DNA of 29,528 nt from the NCBI GenBank assembly GCA_964629965.1, contig CAZVRZ010000065.1, positions 1 to 29,528 of the forward strand, in the 5' to 3' direction. Below the pieces are notes generated by a model. It was not told the origin of the DNA and did not search any database. It saw only the letters and a list, made by a program, of their open reading frames with translations. Each line of letters begins with the position of its first letter. The first letter of the stretch is position 1. The translations under genes and the position numbers were made by a program. This DNA is from CAZVRZ01 sp964629965 (GTDB lineage Bacteria; Chloroflexota; Anaerolineae; Anaerolineales; UBA4823). Positions 18,001 through 25,565 of this stretch are shown in pieces.

Positions 18001-20897
18001 GTCATGGGGAAACGTTCGGGCAAACGTGGTAGGGTAGCCCACTGGCGGCTGGAGGTGATCACGATGTATTCGGCGGCGTTCATGATGCGGATGAAACGTT
18101 CTAGCTTTTCGGGGTTGTCATCCCAATACATGTTGAAGTTCAGCTCGGTTGGATACAATCCGCCAAAGGGATCGTAACCTGCCATGCGCAGCGGCAGTCC
18201 ATCATCCCATTCGCCCTCATTGGCAATACTTGCCCCGCGCAAGGCAATCAGGCCGCTGTTGGATTGCAACTGTATGGAGAGTTGGTAATTTTGATCTTTG
18301 ATCATTGGCACGGGAGGATCAAATGTCACCGTATAATCGCTGCCAACGATATCCTTTCCAGGAGGAAAAGCAGATGTGATAGTTCCGGAATAGATGACTT
18401 GGCTGGCGATCGAGTCGTTTGAAAATGCTGGCGTAGTGACTTGGAACGCCAGAGTCTTTTCGGCTGGATTGATCTGCGCATCGAGGTATTGCGAGAAGTA
18501 GATATCCATTAACCGGCCGCTTTGACTGGAAACAAACATGGCGCTGTATACTAACCCTGGCTTGATCCGGCATTCATCTATTTGAATCAAGGGCTGCTCG
18601 ATCAGATCAGTGTTCATATCGATGTACAGAGATGTTTTTTGCCCGCAGGCGTCGATCTCGCGATAGTTCATGGGATCAACGATCGTGAGGTAGTAGGGCT
18701 GGCCCTTTACCAGGTCTATGGCGTGCATCAGCGTAGCGATCCGATCCGGGCTGCCGCTTGAATTATCGATCATCAACAGGCTGGAATCTATGGGGGCTTC
18801 TCCGTTTGGCAGCAACGAAACGGATAGGTTGAGATAGTACGTTTCACTGGATGCTAACCGGTCGGCTACATGTGGCAAGTAGATCTCGCGCAGCAGCCCA
18901 GTGTGTGCAGCGTTGAACGAAATGGAGTAAGGCAAGGCCGGATCGATTGCCTGGTCGTAAGGGAAGGATAGCATCTGGTTGTGGATGAGGGTGTCCGCCG
19001 GGCCGGTGGCTGCAAGCGTGTTGGCTGATCGATTGTCATTACTGGGGCCTGCCTCGTTTTTGCTTTCAATATGGAGATTGATCGGACCGGGGATGTTTTC
19101 GTAGATCCAGCGCGAAGCGTCGATGCGCGTCACCGGGCGGGTATAGATGTTTGAAAATGCAAATGCCCAAGCCCAGGTAGCCAGCAGCACGCCAATGCCC
19201 ACCACTGCTGCCAGGATGCTGTTCCAACGAAATCCTTTCTGCCTTGTGCCCAACCTCGGTGTCCTCGTTGTACTCGACGCAGTAGCGGTCGCAGTAGCGG
19301 TGTGTTGGACCGCAATCTTCTGGTGGTCAGACCATGCCACTACGACCCAGGCAGCGAAGATAGCCAACGTGGGGTAGATCGGCAGGAAGTAACGCATGGT
19401 GGGGTTGAAGGCCATCGATTGCCAGACAAAATAAATAACTGTCCAGCCCCAGAGGAGGGCGTGCTGCTTCCATTTGCCTTTCAAGATCTGCCAGCCTGCT
19501 GCCAAGAAACCTAACCAGGCCGGGATACCCAATGGTAACCCCAGACCCCATTTCACCATGTTTTCCCAGCCAAAGGTGAAGGCTCGCCGTGCCCATTGCA
19601 GCGAGGGCGGGTAATCGGTATCCCCGGATACCTGTGAACTCAAGCTGCGGATGTTTTCGACCCACAGTGGATTGAGTTTTAGCCCGAAGAAGCCCGGCCC
19701 GCTAAAAGCGTACGGCTGGCAAATGCGGAACACTACAATGCTGACGAAGGCTGCCAGGGCCAGGTATCCAATGGAGCGTCCCAGTTCTTCCTGGCGCTTC
19801 TGTGGAGAAAGTGATACCAGGCGAATGAGGATGGCAATTGGCAGTGCCACAGCCATCGGCGCAGCATTCAATTTTGACGCTACTGCCATACCCAATGCTG
19901 CTCCAAAGCCCAGGCTGAGCCAGAACATAGGCTGCGAGACGAAGTGGCGAATGGCTTTGCGAATTGCAGCGGCTGAATCTAATTCATCATCTGGTATCTC
20001 TGCTGATTCGGAGTGTTCGGCAGCGATCTTCTTTTTGTTGTTGTGGTCAAGTACATCTCCTGCTATCCGCACGGCGAAATATAATGCCAGGAAGGTGAAC
20101 AGGTTGATGAAGGTATCCATGGTGAAGAAATGCGATTGCTGGATCTGCATGACGGCGCCGGCGGAGAAAGCTGCAGCCAACAGCCCTACCCGTTTGTTGT
20201 ACAGGCGCACTGCGGTCAGGTACACCAGCAGAACAACCAGGATATCTGCCAGGGCAGAGAGCGGCCGGCCGACCCGGGTCATTTCCTCAAAGCCCGAATG
20301 TCCATAAACCCATTCCACTACCAGGCGGGTGATGAACATGGGCAGCGTACCATAAACGTAGAAGCCGTGCCCCCGGTTGTGCGGATTCATGCTTGAGTTG
20401 GCTGTGTCAAAGTAATCGGACAGGCTGATCCACTCTTTTTGGAGATTTTCACCCTCTACAGAGCTAATCGATTTAATGGGGGTAATATCCGACCCAACCC
20501 ATACCAAGAAACGCTCATCGGGGTGCAGGTATTGGAATTCGCCCCAGTAGGAACCTGTGAGGCGGAAGTACAAGCCTACCAGTAAGATTGCCAATAAAAG
20601 CAGTCCAGTGATCACTCCTGTTGCCAGCCGCCGCCGATCAGGGAAAACGAGTGCAGGTTTTAGGTCTTTGCTGTCATTTCGGTCATCACTGCTCTGTGGT
20701 GAACCGCTGTAAGCCACGTTATCTGGGGGAGACTGAGTTGAGTACAACTCCCGAGTTGAGTACAACTCCTGCGGTGCAGAAGATTGCTGAGCAGGGAAGA
20801 ACCCCTCAGGCTCGGGGACAGATGGGAGCTGGTCAGGTTTGCTTTCGGAGGAATCGGATATAGGGCATCCGGGGGTAAATTTGGGAGAGTCAATCAT
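15021..20897 (-). CDS. giant PMT-like / DUF2298 fusion membrane glycosyltransferase
   Basis: A 1958-residue protein in several parts. Residues 1-90 are a hydrophilic tail rich in repeat elements. The first membrane half (about 95-560) is PMT-like, with a GT-C-type acidic loop YLHPDERFLVWVG (near 125) and NPHNRGHGFYVYG. A large soluble region follows (about 580-1085), with a probable beta-sandwich and a VITSSRQWATLPRLPERFPM block. The second membrane half (about 1100-1780) carries the DUF2298 signature NYYYYGYV near 1265. The soluble C-terminus (RYIVVGQLERATY) is shared with the downstream 935-residue paralogue. This matches the reported two-module architecture of Chlor_Arch_YYY proteins, although I see no TPRs. 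Presumably it acts on polyprenyl-linked sugars at the outer membrane face. The ATG is 17 nt after the upstream stop. The TAG stop overlaps the next gene's AGGAG. Confidence 0.87.
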   Translation of the reverse strand: MIDSPKFTPGCPISDSSESKPDQLPSVPEPEGFFPAQQSSAPQELYSTRELYSTQSPPDNVAYSGSPQSSDDRNDSKDLKPALVFPDRRRLATGVITGLLLLAILLVGLYFRLTGSYWGEFQYLHPDERFLVWVGSDITPIKSISSVEGENLQKEWISLSDYFDTANSSMNPHNRGHGFYVYGTLPMFITRLVVEWVYGHSGFEEMTRVGRPLSALADILVVLLVYLTAVRLYNKRVGLLAAAFSAGAVMQIQQSHFFTMDTFINLFTFLALYFAVRIAGDVLDHNNKKKIAAEHSESAEIPDDELDSAAAIRKAIRHFVSQPMFWLSLGFGAALGMAVASKLNAAPMAVALPIAILIRLVSLSPQKRQEELGRSIGYLALAAFVSIVVFRICQPYAFSGPGFFGLKLNPLWVENIRSLSSQVSGDTDYPPSLQWARRAFTFGWENMVKWGLGLPLGIPAWLGFLAAGWQILKGKWKQHALLWGWTVIYFVWQSMAFNPTMRYFLPIYPTLAIFAAWVVVAWSDHQKIAVQHTATATATASSTTRTPRLGTRQKGFRWNSILAAVVGIGVLLATWAWAFAFSNIYTRPVTRIDASRWIYENIPGPINLHIESKNEAGPSNDNRSANTLAATGPADTLIHNQMLSFPYDQAIDPALPYSISFNAAHTGLLREIYLPHVADRLASSETYYLNLSVSLLPNGEAPIDSSLLMIDNSSGSPDRIATLMHAIDLVKGQPYYLTIVDPMNYREIDACGQKTSLYIDMNTDLIEQPLIQIDECRIKPGLVYSAMFVSSQSGRLMDIYFSQYLDAQINPAEKTLAFQVTTPAFSNDSIASQVIYSGTITSAFPPGKDIVGSDYTVTFDPPVPMIKDQNYQLSIQLQSNSGLIALRGASIANEGEWDDGLPLRMAGYDPFGGLYPTELNFNMYWDDNPEKLERFIRIMNAAEYIVITSSRQWATLPRLPERFPMTSVYYRHLLGCPDEKSIEWCYSVAQPGTFAGKLGYDLIKTFQSDPAINSLSINDQFAEEAFTVYDHPKVLIFKKTDSFSFELARSYLGSVDFTQVVRLTPKRSDSYPGNLMLPEDRLAEQQQGGTWSELFNSQSLLNRFQFLGVIIWYLSISLLGWLAYPLLRLALPGFSDGGYPMARLAGLLLLTYLVWMAGSFRIPFSRLTISVALLLLTLACGYLAFRQRAALRAEWQQHKNYFLIIEGLFLAFFLLFLLVRLGNPDLWHPWKGGEKPMDFAYFNAVLRSTTFPPYDPWYQGGYLNYYYYGYVMASVLVKWLGIVPAIAYNLVLPTFFSFTAMGAFSLAWNLSQRNRPPIRLGTALIPAISAAIVMVILGNMGSLRMIFRGYQMLVDPTLGKDIYGQPAPSLVTRWMATYQGIGEVLAGKSLPYSVGDWYWNPTRIMTEGDNAITEFPAFTFLYADLHAHLFALPIALLGLGWSLSLILGRARWKNKTALLLSFLIGAIAIGALRTTNTWDFYTYLLIAGIAIVYSFVRYLPLKEMTFGGWQTPLLRLPDFSNRLLAIIAAGASLIILSIALYQPFSNWYGQGYSTVEFWKYQLTPLNSYFTHWGLFLFVLATWMLWETREWMAHTPLSSLRRLEPYWEVIWLFLGLLVILILALAIKLPSDAQALVGEGFFKNLPIGRGIEVAPIVLPLAAWAGILLLRPGLPDSKRIVLFLTGTGLVITLFVEVVVLRGDIGRQNTVFKFYLQVWTMYSVCAAAALGWLLKSMRDWLAGWRTTWQAIFIFLVFAASLFPLLGGAAKIKDRMSDLAPHTLDGMAYMQYGEYFENNHRLDLNEDYLAIRWMQENIHGSPVIVEANSRNLYRWYLRFTNNTGLPNVVGWEWHQQQQRAINPAEWVNKRVIEVDEFYNTISTELALDFLEKYNVRYIVVGQLERATYGAAGLEKFETYNGYSTSAGCSTSAGSLWCEVYRNGETVIYEVLAATQTVPLDSAR
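15119..15153 (-). repeat. tandem pair of family A elements near the fusion protein C-terminus
   Basis: CGGATGTAGAGCATCCG (15119) and CGGATGTAGAGTATCCG (15137), 18 bp apart. They encode GYSTSA and GCSTSA between the last conserved block and the C-terminal segment. Confidence 0.85.
19279..19302 (-). repeat. 12-bp tandem repeat, two units, in the fusion protein
   Basis: GCAGTAGCGGTC followed by GCAGTAGCGGTG; it encodes alternating Thr-Ala in a hydrophilic loop near residues 532-540. The adjoining CGTTGTACTCGACG (19266-19279) may be a decayed family B element. Confidence 0.6.
20735..20768 (-). repeat. tandem pair of family B elements (GAGTTG stem) in the fusion protein N-terminus
   Basis: GAGTTGAGTACAACTC occurs at 20735-20750 and 20753-20768, an exact 18-bp period. 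It encodes ELYSTRELYSTQ in the hydrophilic N-terminal tail. The element is identical to the one at 7880 in an acyltransferase gene. Confidence 0.88.
20855..20871 (-). repeat. family A element at the fusion protein N-terminus
   Basis: CGGATATAGGGCATCCG, one loop change from the consensus. It encodes GCPISD at about residues 10-15. Confidence 0.75.
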
Positions 20898-20914
20898 GAG
20901 CCACCGTACAGGTT

Positions 20915-23482
20915 TCAGGGGGCAGGGTTCGGATATGGAGCATCCGGTGGATATAGAGCATCCGAGGAAATTTGATCGAGGCCGGGCATGTCAGGTAGCG
21001 GATAGGGGATGGATTTCAATTCATCGGGGGCCGCCGGAGATTGCGAAGGCTGCGCTGGGTACAGCGAAGGCGGGACAATGTATACCCAAAATTCTTTGGT
21101 TGGAACATTCGATTGGTATAGTTGTTCCCAACCCTGCGGATAAAGTTGGCGTAGTCTCTCCAGGGTATTCACATCATCCACTTTAACCAGGAAAAGCTTG
21201 GCACGCGTTTCTTGTAGGGTGGTCTCAATCCGATCGGAAGTCAAGGCATAATCGCGCATAGGGTTGCTGGCATTCATACCTACCAGGCGCGTATCCACCC
21301 AATGCGGGTAAGGGATAACCCAGGCTGTGTCGGCACTGCCAATGGTATCGGCAAAATTACGGATGACCCATCCCATCTCGGAGGTATTCCACGATGATTG
21401 CTTATAAATCTCTCGGTAATCTTTAAAGATCAGGCTGTAATTTTGCGAGATCGAGAAGACAAGCAGCAGCAAGCAGGTTAACCAGGCTGCTGCGCGCCCG
21501 CTGGCAGGGTTCAATTGGCTGCGGATGGCATTCAGCAGCCCTTGCAGTCCGATGGCAACGATGATGAAGACGGGCACGATGGCGCCGCTGGCGCGGTTGA
21601 GAGCCGGGTTCTCGCTTGGAAAAGCCAACGCCAGGATGGACGGCAGCATTAAGATTGGGACCGACAGCAGCAGAAATAAATCCAACCAACTCCGCTGGCG
21701 GATATAGCGTACCAGTAGATAAACGCTGCCCAGGAAATATAGCCCAGCGGAGACGATATCCAGGGCTGGACGACCGGTGATGCCAACGGTCCAAATCTCA
21801 CCATCTTTCCAAAAGTACATTGTGCTGGCATTCCACAGGTTTTGTAGAAAAATCAACCAGGCCGGGCCAGGCAGCGGCCTTTCCAGATCGCTCATCCGGG
21901 TCAGCGTACGGTAGTTGAAGATCTCAGGGTACTGTTGAGCAACGCGCAGCAAAGGCAGGAACAATACGAATGCAACCAGTACCAGTACCGCCAGGTGCAG
22001 TAAGGTCTGCGTGCGCATGTCCTTTGATCGGTGGTGCAGCAGATACAATCCCACTGCCACGACTACTGCGATTGGCAAAGCGCGAATAGGGATATAGGTG
22101 TGCAATCCCAATCCCAACATGAGCCCAGCCAAGATGAAATCATTGCGCCGGGAGGTGCGCAGCCCTCGCAATAAATAGAACAAAGTAGGCGCAACAAACG
22201 CCGGATAGAAAGTGAAGCGCAAGGCGATGCGGGTGATCACATTGGGCCAGTACCCAATCCCGGTAAAGACTACCGCAAGCAGGCCGATCTCACGACTGCC
22301 AATCTCTTTGCCAAGCTTATAGATAAAAACCAGGGTCATCAAACCCATCAGAGCTGTGCCGATTTTTAAGGATATGAAGGAAACGCCAGTGCCTAGGTAT
22401 TTGGCAATGGCAGCGGTCAGGTAGAACTGCATGGCCTCACGCCCGGTGTTGCGCGAGAAGAAAATGTGCGTCTGGCCATTGAGTACATCCCACACATCCA
22501 GGAGCTTCTCCGCGTGATCACTGGTCATCTCATTGGGCAGGCTTTGCAGATCGTAAAGGCGGAAAAACAGAACCAGGGCAATAGCTGCCAGGGCCACCAA
22601 CAGGTCTTGGTTCAAGTTGATCCGTAGAGTGGGCTTGATGATGAATGTGCGAATCTGATTGCTCCATTGGCTCCAGGGAGGCGCGCCCAGCCAGAAGGCA
22701 TAGATCAGCGCACCTGCCGTCAGTACCCATAGAAACAGGTTGAAGCGGGTAAATTGATTGCCTCCTAGGGCAAAAAAGGCGATCAGGATAGCCGGCAGGC
22801 TGATCAGCAAAGCTGTCCGCCGGATAGATAACGGATCTTCTACATAGGAACTTTCTGGCGTCCGGTCAACTTTCCACTCACCCCGCCACACCGACCAAAC
22901 CAGGGCTGCCGCGGCCAGAGCATACAGGATTGCGCCGGGTAGCCAGGGCCGGGGGTTGCGCGGTTCCAGCAGTGTCTGCGCCAACAAGGCCAGCCCGATT
23001 GCCAGCCCGGCGCGCCAGGGAGCGGACAGAGAGCGTCCGGCGGATTGAACCGTGCGATCGATACGCTCTTCGGTTTCTGCCGGCAAATTTGTTTCCACTA
23101 CTTGCTCTGGATGCGGCGGACAGAGAGCGTCCGGCGGATGTAGAGTATCCGGAGCGTCCGGCAGTTCCGGTACCACACGCTCTTCTGTAGACAATGCAGA
23201 TGTAGAGTATCCGGTTGATTGTTTGGCCGAGATATTCAAGATCATTGCTTGTGCCAGCGCAGCAAACTGGGCTTTTACAAAATCGAGAACGCTTGGTTCT
23301 TGAGATGCTTGCGGCGACGAACTCTCGGATATAGAGCATCCGTCGGATATAGAGCATCCGTGCTGGGTACAGCTTGATATAGAGAGTCCGCTGTGTGTCT
23401 CTGCAGTATCTGTATCGCGGTCTTCTACATCGCCGCAGTGTTCGGTACCGCCGGCGTTACGATATTCTGTATCGTCTGACAT
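20915..23482 (-). CDS. PMT/ArnT-like (GT39-type) integral membrane glycosyltransferase
   Basis: An 855-residue protein. The first 155 residues are a hydrophilic tail composed largely of palindromic repeat translations (GLSISS, GCSISD, GCSISE, GYSTSA, DTLHPP, DALCPP, GRSLSA). The membrane part begins near residue 155 and has 10-12 hydrophobic segments. The acidic loop LPNEMTSDHAEKLLDVWDV, at about residue 315-335, and the NTGREAMQFYLTA helix are typical of GT39/PMT_2 enzymes that use polyprenyl-phosphate sugars. After the last TM comes a soluble domain, and the extreme C-terminus (DALYPPDAPYPNPAP) is again repeat-derived. The start ATG abuts the TAG stop of the methyltransferase gene, with GAGG upstream, so the genes are coupled. 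Donor and acceptor are not evident. Confidence 0.85.
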   Translation of the reverse strand: MSDDTEYRNAGGTEHCGDVEDRDTDTAETHSGLSISSCTQHGCSISDGCSISESSSPQASQEPSVLDFVKAQFAALAQAMILNISAKQSTGYSTSALSTEERVVPELPDAPDTLHPPDALCPPHPEQVVETNLPAETEERIDRTVQSAGRSLSAPWRAGLAIGLALLAQTLLEPRNPRPWLPGAILYALAAAALVWSVWRGEWKVDRTPESSYVEDPLSIRRTALLISLPAILIAFFALGGNQFTRFNLFLWVLTAGALIYAFWLGAPPWSQWSNQIRTFIIKPTLRINLNQDLLVALAAIALVLFFRLYDLQSLPNEMTSDHAEKLLDVWDVLNGQTHIFFSRNTGREAMQFYLTAAIAKYLGTGVSFISLKIGTALMGLMTLVFIYKLGKEIGSREIGLLAVVFTGIGYWPNVITRIALRFTFYPAFVAPTLFYLLRGLRTSRRNDFILAGLMLGLGLHTYIPIRALPIAVVVAVGLYLLHHRSKDMRTQTLLHLAVLVLVAFVLFLPLLRVAQQYPEIFNYRTLTRMSDLERPLPGPAWLIFLQNLWNASTMYFWKDGEIWTVGITGRPALDIVSAGLYFLGSVYLLVRYIRQRSWLDLFLLLSVPILMLPSILALAFPSENPALNRASGAIVPVFIIVAIGLQGLLNAIRSQLNPASGRAAAWLTCLLLLVFSISQNYSLIFKDYREIYKQSSWNTSEMGWVIRNFADTIGSADTAWVIPYPHWVDTRLVGMNASNPMRDYALTSDRIETTLQETRAKLFLVKVDDVNTLERLRQLYPQGWEQLYQSNVPTKEFWVYIVPPSLYPAQPSQSPAAPDELKSIPYPLPDMPGLDQISSDALYPPDAPYPNPAP
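20930..20964 (-). repeat. tandem pair of family A elements forming a protein C-terminus
   Basis: CGGATATGGAGCATCCG (20930) and a copy with a T for the first C (20948-20964), 18 bp apart. They encode DALYPP and DAPYPN, the last residues before the stop at 20915. Confidence 0.82.
21053..21066 (-). repeat. family B element near the C-terminus of the 855-residue protein
   Basis: CGCTGGGTACAGCG followed by AAGGCGG, the same extended sequence as at 27800. It encodes PPSLYPAQPS in a linker. Confidence 0.8.
23023..23039 (-). repeat. family A element before the first TM segment
   Basis: CGGACAGAGAGCGTCCG, identical to the copy at 10687. It encodes GRSLSA. Confidence 0.82.
23117..23151 (-). repeat. 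mixed tandem pair of family A elements
   Basis: CGGACAGAGAGCGTCCG (23117) followed 18 bp later by CGGATGTAGAGTATCCG (23135). Two stem subtypes thus sit in one pair. They are read in the DALYPP frame (DTLHPP, DALCPP), whereas the identical element at 23023 is read as GRSLSA. Confidence 0.85.
23197..23213 (-). repeat. family A element, one stem mismatch
   Basis: CAGATGTAGAGTATCCG; it encodes GYSTSA in the hydrophilic tail. Confidence 0.7.
23326..23390 (-). repeat. cluster of family A and B elements in the 855-residue protein N-terminus
   Basis: CGGATATAGAGCATCCG at 23326 and 23344 (18 bp apart), then the family B core GCTGGGTACAGC at 23362-23373, then a degenerate family A copy (TTGATATAGAGAGTCCG, 23374-23390). 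They encode GCSISE, GCSISD, SCTQ and GLSISS. The two families therefore insert side by side. Confidence 0.85.
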
Positions 23483-24271
23483 CTATATCCGCCTCGTAAT
23501 GTAGAATGTGTAGGTTCCTTGCGGGTGTGGGACTGCGTGGGAATGCGACCGGACGAGGCGTTCGGTCAGTGCCAGATTCCAGCGTGTGGGAGCAAGGATC
23601 CAACGATTAAAGAGGATATGCGGCAGCAATGTGGGCGCGCCGAAATAATGCCCCCATTCCAGCATCGCCAACGCCTGTGGCGAAAAATAATGCCACCACT
23701 TTTCGATGCGAAAGCCTGCCTGTTCCAGGCGTTCTTGCCAGGTATCTGGTGAATCACAATGCTGGTGACGGGAAATGCGGTTGAAAAAACGGCGATAGGC
23801 CTGGGCAAGGCTGCGCAGCCTTATTTTATCTAGAAAGTGCGCAATCGATAGGCTGGGGAGAAAATTCTGATTGGGTACGCAGAACAAGAAAGGAGCTCCG
23901 GGCCTTAACACGCGAGCGGCATCTACCAAGACTGCGTCAATGTGAGGAATGTGTTCGAGTACAGAATTGCTGATAGCGCTAGCAAAGAAACCATCGGGAA
24001 AGGGCATGTGAGCACCATCCCCTTGTACCAACAGAGGAAAGAAATTCCGTTGGTGGGCTTCACGCAGGGGACCTGTCCATGGATCGAGACCCACCTCCGG
24101 CGGGCGCTGGAAGGTCAGTGTGGCGAAATGCCCGTCGCCGCAGCCCAGATCGAGAGTTGGGGACGGCAAATCGTAGTCCTGGTAAAAAGCAGACTCTACC
24201 GCGCGCAACACGGCCCGGAAATAGGGCAAGTCGCGCAGGTGAGGCCAGAGGTAATCGTTTGCCGGTTGCAT
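23483..24271 (-). CDS. SAM-dependent methyltransferase (class I, Methyltransf_11-like)
   Basis: A 262-residue class I methyltransferase with motif I DLGCGDGHF near residues 42-50. An acidic post-I position (GLDPW), GDGAHMPFPDGFFASAISNSV and the helix LEHIPHIDAVL follow, matching Methyltransf_11/25 types. The start ATG overlaps the stop of the upstream GT4 gene as ATGA. Its own TAG is followed directly by the ATG of the GT-C gene. Its place between glycosyltransferases suggests methylation of a sugar or of a lipid-linked glycan, but the substrate is inference only. No signal peptide, so it is cytosolic. Confidence 0.85.
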   Translation of the reverse strand: MQPANDYLWPHLRDLPYFRAVLRAVESAFYQDYDLPSPTLDLGCGDGHFATLTFQRPPEVGLDPWTGPLREAHQRNFFPLLVQGDGAHMPFPDGFFASAISNSVLEHIPHIDAVLVDAARVLRPGAPFLFCVPNQNFLPSLSIAHFLDKIRLRSLAQAYRRFFNRISRHQHCDSPDTWQERLEQAGFRIEKWWHYFSPQALAMLEWGHYFGAPTLLPHILFNRWILAPTRWNLALTERLVRSHSHAVPHPQGTYTFYITRRI

Positions 24272-25560
24272 CAGGGTCTTTTCATACCAGGTAGATTTTC
24301 GGTAGTTTCTATTGCAGAAAAACCAGGCTGCATCGTCATGAGTTCTTTGAAAAGTTTCTCGAAAGCTGCAGCATTGGCGTCGGGGCGGAACATTTCGATC
24401 ACCTTTTCGCGTTGTTCTTTGCCACTTGCGCCGCTGCCATACTTTGCGGGGTGGTCAAGGATATCCAGTATTGCATCTGCCAGGGCAGATGCATCACCTA
24501 CCGGAATCACTTTGCCCATTCCGGTCATGGCTACCGGCTGGCGTACGCCAGCCAGGTTGGAGGCCACGGTTGGGACACCGTTCATCATGGCTTCTATTTG
24601 AACAAAGCCGAAAGTTTCGGTTGAATTCAGGCTAGGTACAACTAACACATCCAGGTTGGGATAGAAGGCTGCCATTTGCTGCATGTTCAATATTCCCAGG
24701 AATTCCCAGGCGCTGCGCTGATCACCTTCTTTTTTGATGCAAGATTCCACCTGATATTGTTTGATCAGGGGCATCAGGCGGGCAGCATAGGCTTCTTCGC
24801 CCCACACGCCCTGGTATTGCCCGGCAAACAGCACCTTGACATCCGGGTAACGCTGGCGAACGATTGGCAGGGCTGCCAGCAGGATTTCGATGCCTTTTTC
24901 GGCAGCAAAACGCGTGGCCATGCCAATGACTTTGCAACCTGACGGGTTGTGTTGGGTCTTGAAGGTGGCAATTTCAACCGGGCTGGCCTGAAGAATTTGC
25001 ACGTTCGGCAGGATCACCACCCGTTTATCTGCAAAACGGCTCAAGAATGCCGAATGTTTGGCGAAATCTTCGGTGTAAGCTACCACTCGGTGAGCGAACC
25101 AGCCTGCCAGGTAATTCATGGACATAACCACAGTGTTAACGATGCGGTTAAACAGGCCTTTGGGCAGCAAAATGTCAGAATGATAAAGGATGACGGTCGG
25201 TTTCTTTGCCAACCGGCCGCGCAGCGCCACGCCTGCCGCGTCGAATTGGGGCAGGTGCAGCAAGATCACATCGTTTTCTTTCACCAGTCGGGTGGAGACA
25301 CGGCCAAAGCTGGGGGCTAGCACACCTTTGCTGATACGGGCGATGATGGGCAGGCGGATGATGCGGATAGATCCATCCTGGGTACTGCTTGTGCTTTGAA
25401 TCGCCATGGTTTCTTCTCGCGGCAGGCTGCGATCGTACTGGGTGGTTAAGACGGTGACCTGGTGACCGCGTGCCGCCAGTGCATTCACCAGGCGCTCGGC
25501 GTAGATGGTCAGGCCGCTGGTGTGAGGACGGTAATAGGTGAGAACTGTGAGAATACGCAT
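24271..25560 (-). CDS. family 4 glycosyltransferase
   Basis: A 429-residue GT-B fold enzyme. The N-terminus MRILTVLTYYRPHTSGLTIYAERLV has the Gly-rich acceptor loop. The C-terminal half shows GMATRFAAEKGIEILL, VLFAGQ, and the donor-binding E-x7-E motif (ETFGFVQIEAMMNGVPTVA, about residues 315-335). Such enzymes transfer a sugar from a nucleotide-sugar with retention, at the cytosolic membrane face. The gene starts 5 nt after the epimerase stop and overlaps the methyltransferase start. Near residue 58 there is a possible decayed family B element (around 25374-25388, STSSTQDGS) in a loop. Sugar specificity cannot be inferred. Confidence 0.9.
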   Translation of the reverse strand: MRILTVLTYYRPHTSGLTIYAERLVNALAARGHQVTVLTTQYDRSLPREETMAIQSTSSTQDGSIRIIRLPIIARISKGVLAPSFGRVSTRLVKENDVILLHLPQFDAAGVALRGRLAKKPTVILYHSDILLPKGLFNRIVNTVVMSMNYLAGWFAHRVVAYTEDFAKHSAFLSRFADKRVVILPNVQILQASPVEIATFKTQHNPSGCKVIGMATRFAAEKGIEILLAALPIVRQRYPDVKVLFAGQYQGVWGEEAYAARLMPLIKQYQVESCIKKEGDQRSAWEFLGILNMQQMAAFYPNLDVLVVPSLNSTETFGFVQIEAMMNGVPTVASNLAGVRQPVAMTGMGKVIPVGDASALADAILDILDHPAKYGSGASGKEQREKVIEMFRPDANAAAFEKLFKELMTMQPGFSAIETTENLPGMKRP

Positions 25561-25565
25561 CTGTT

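Noticed and set aside
23023..23390. CRISPR array
   Set aside because: Repeats are only 12-17 bp, spacing is irregular or 18 bp with no unique spacers, and the region is coding.
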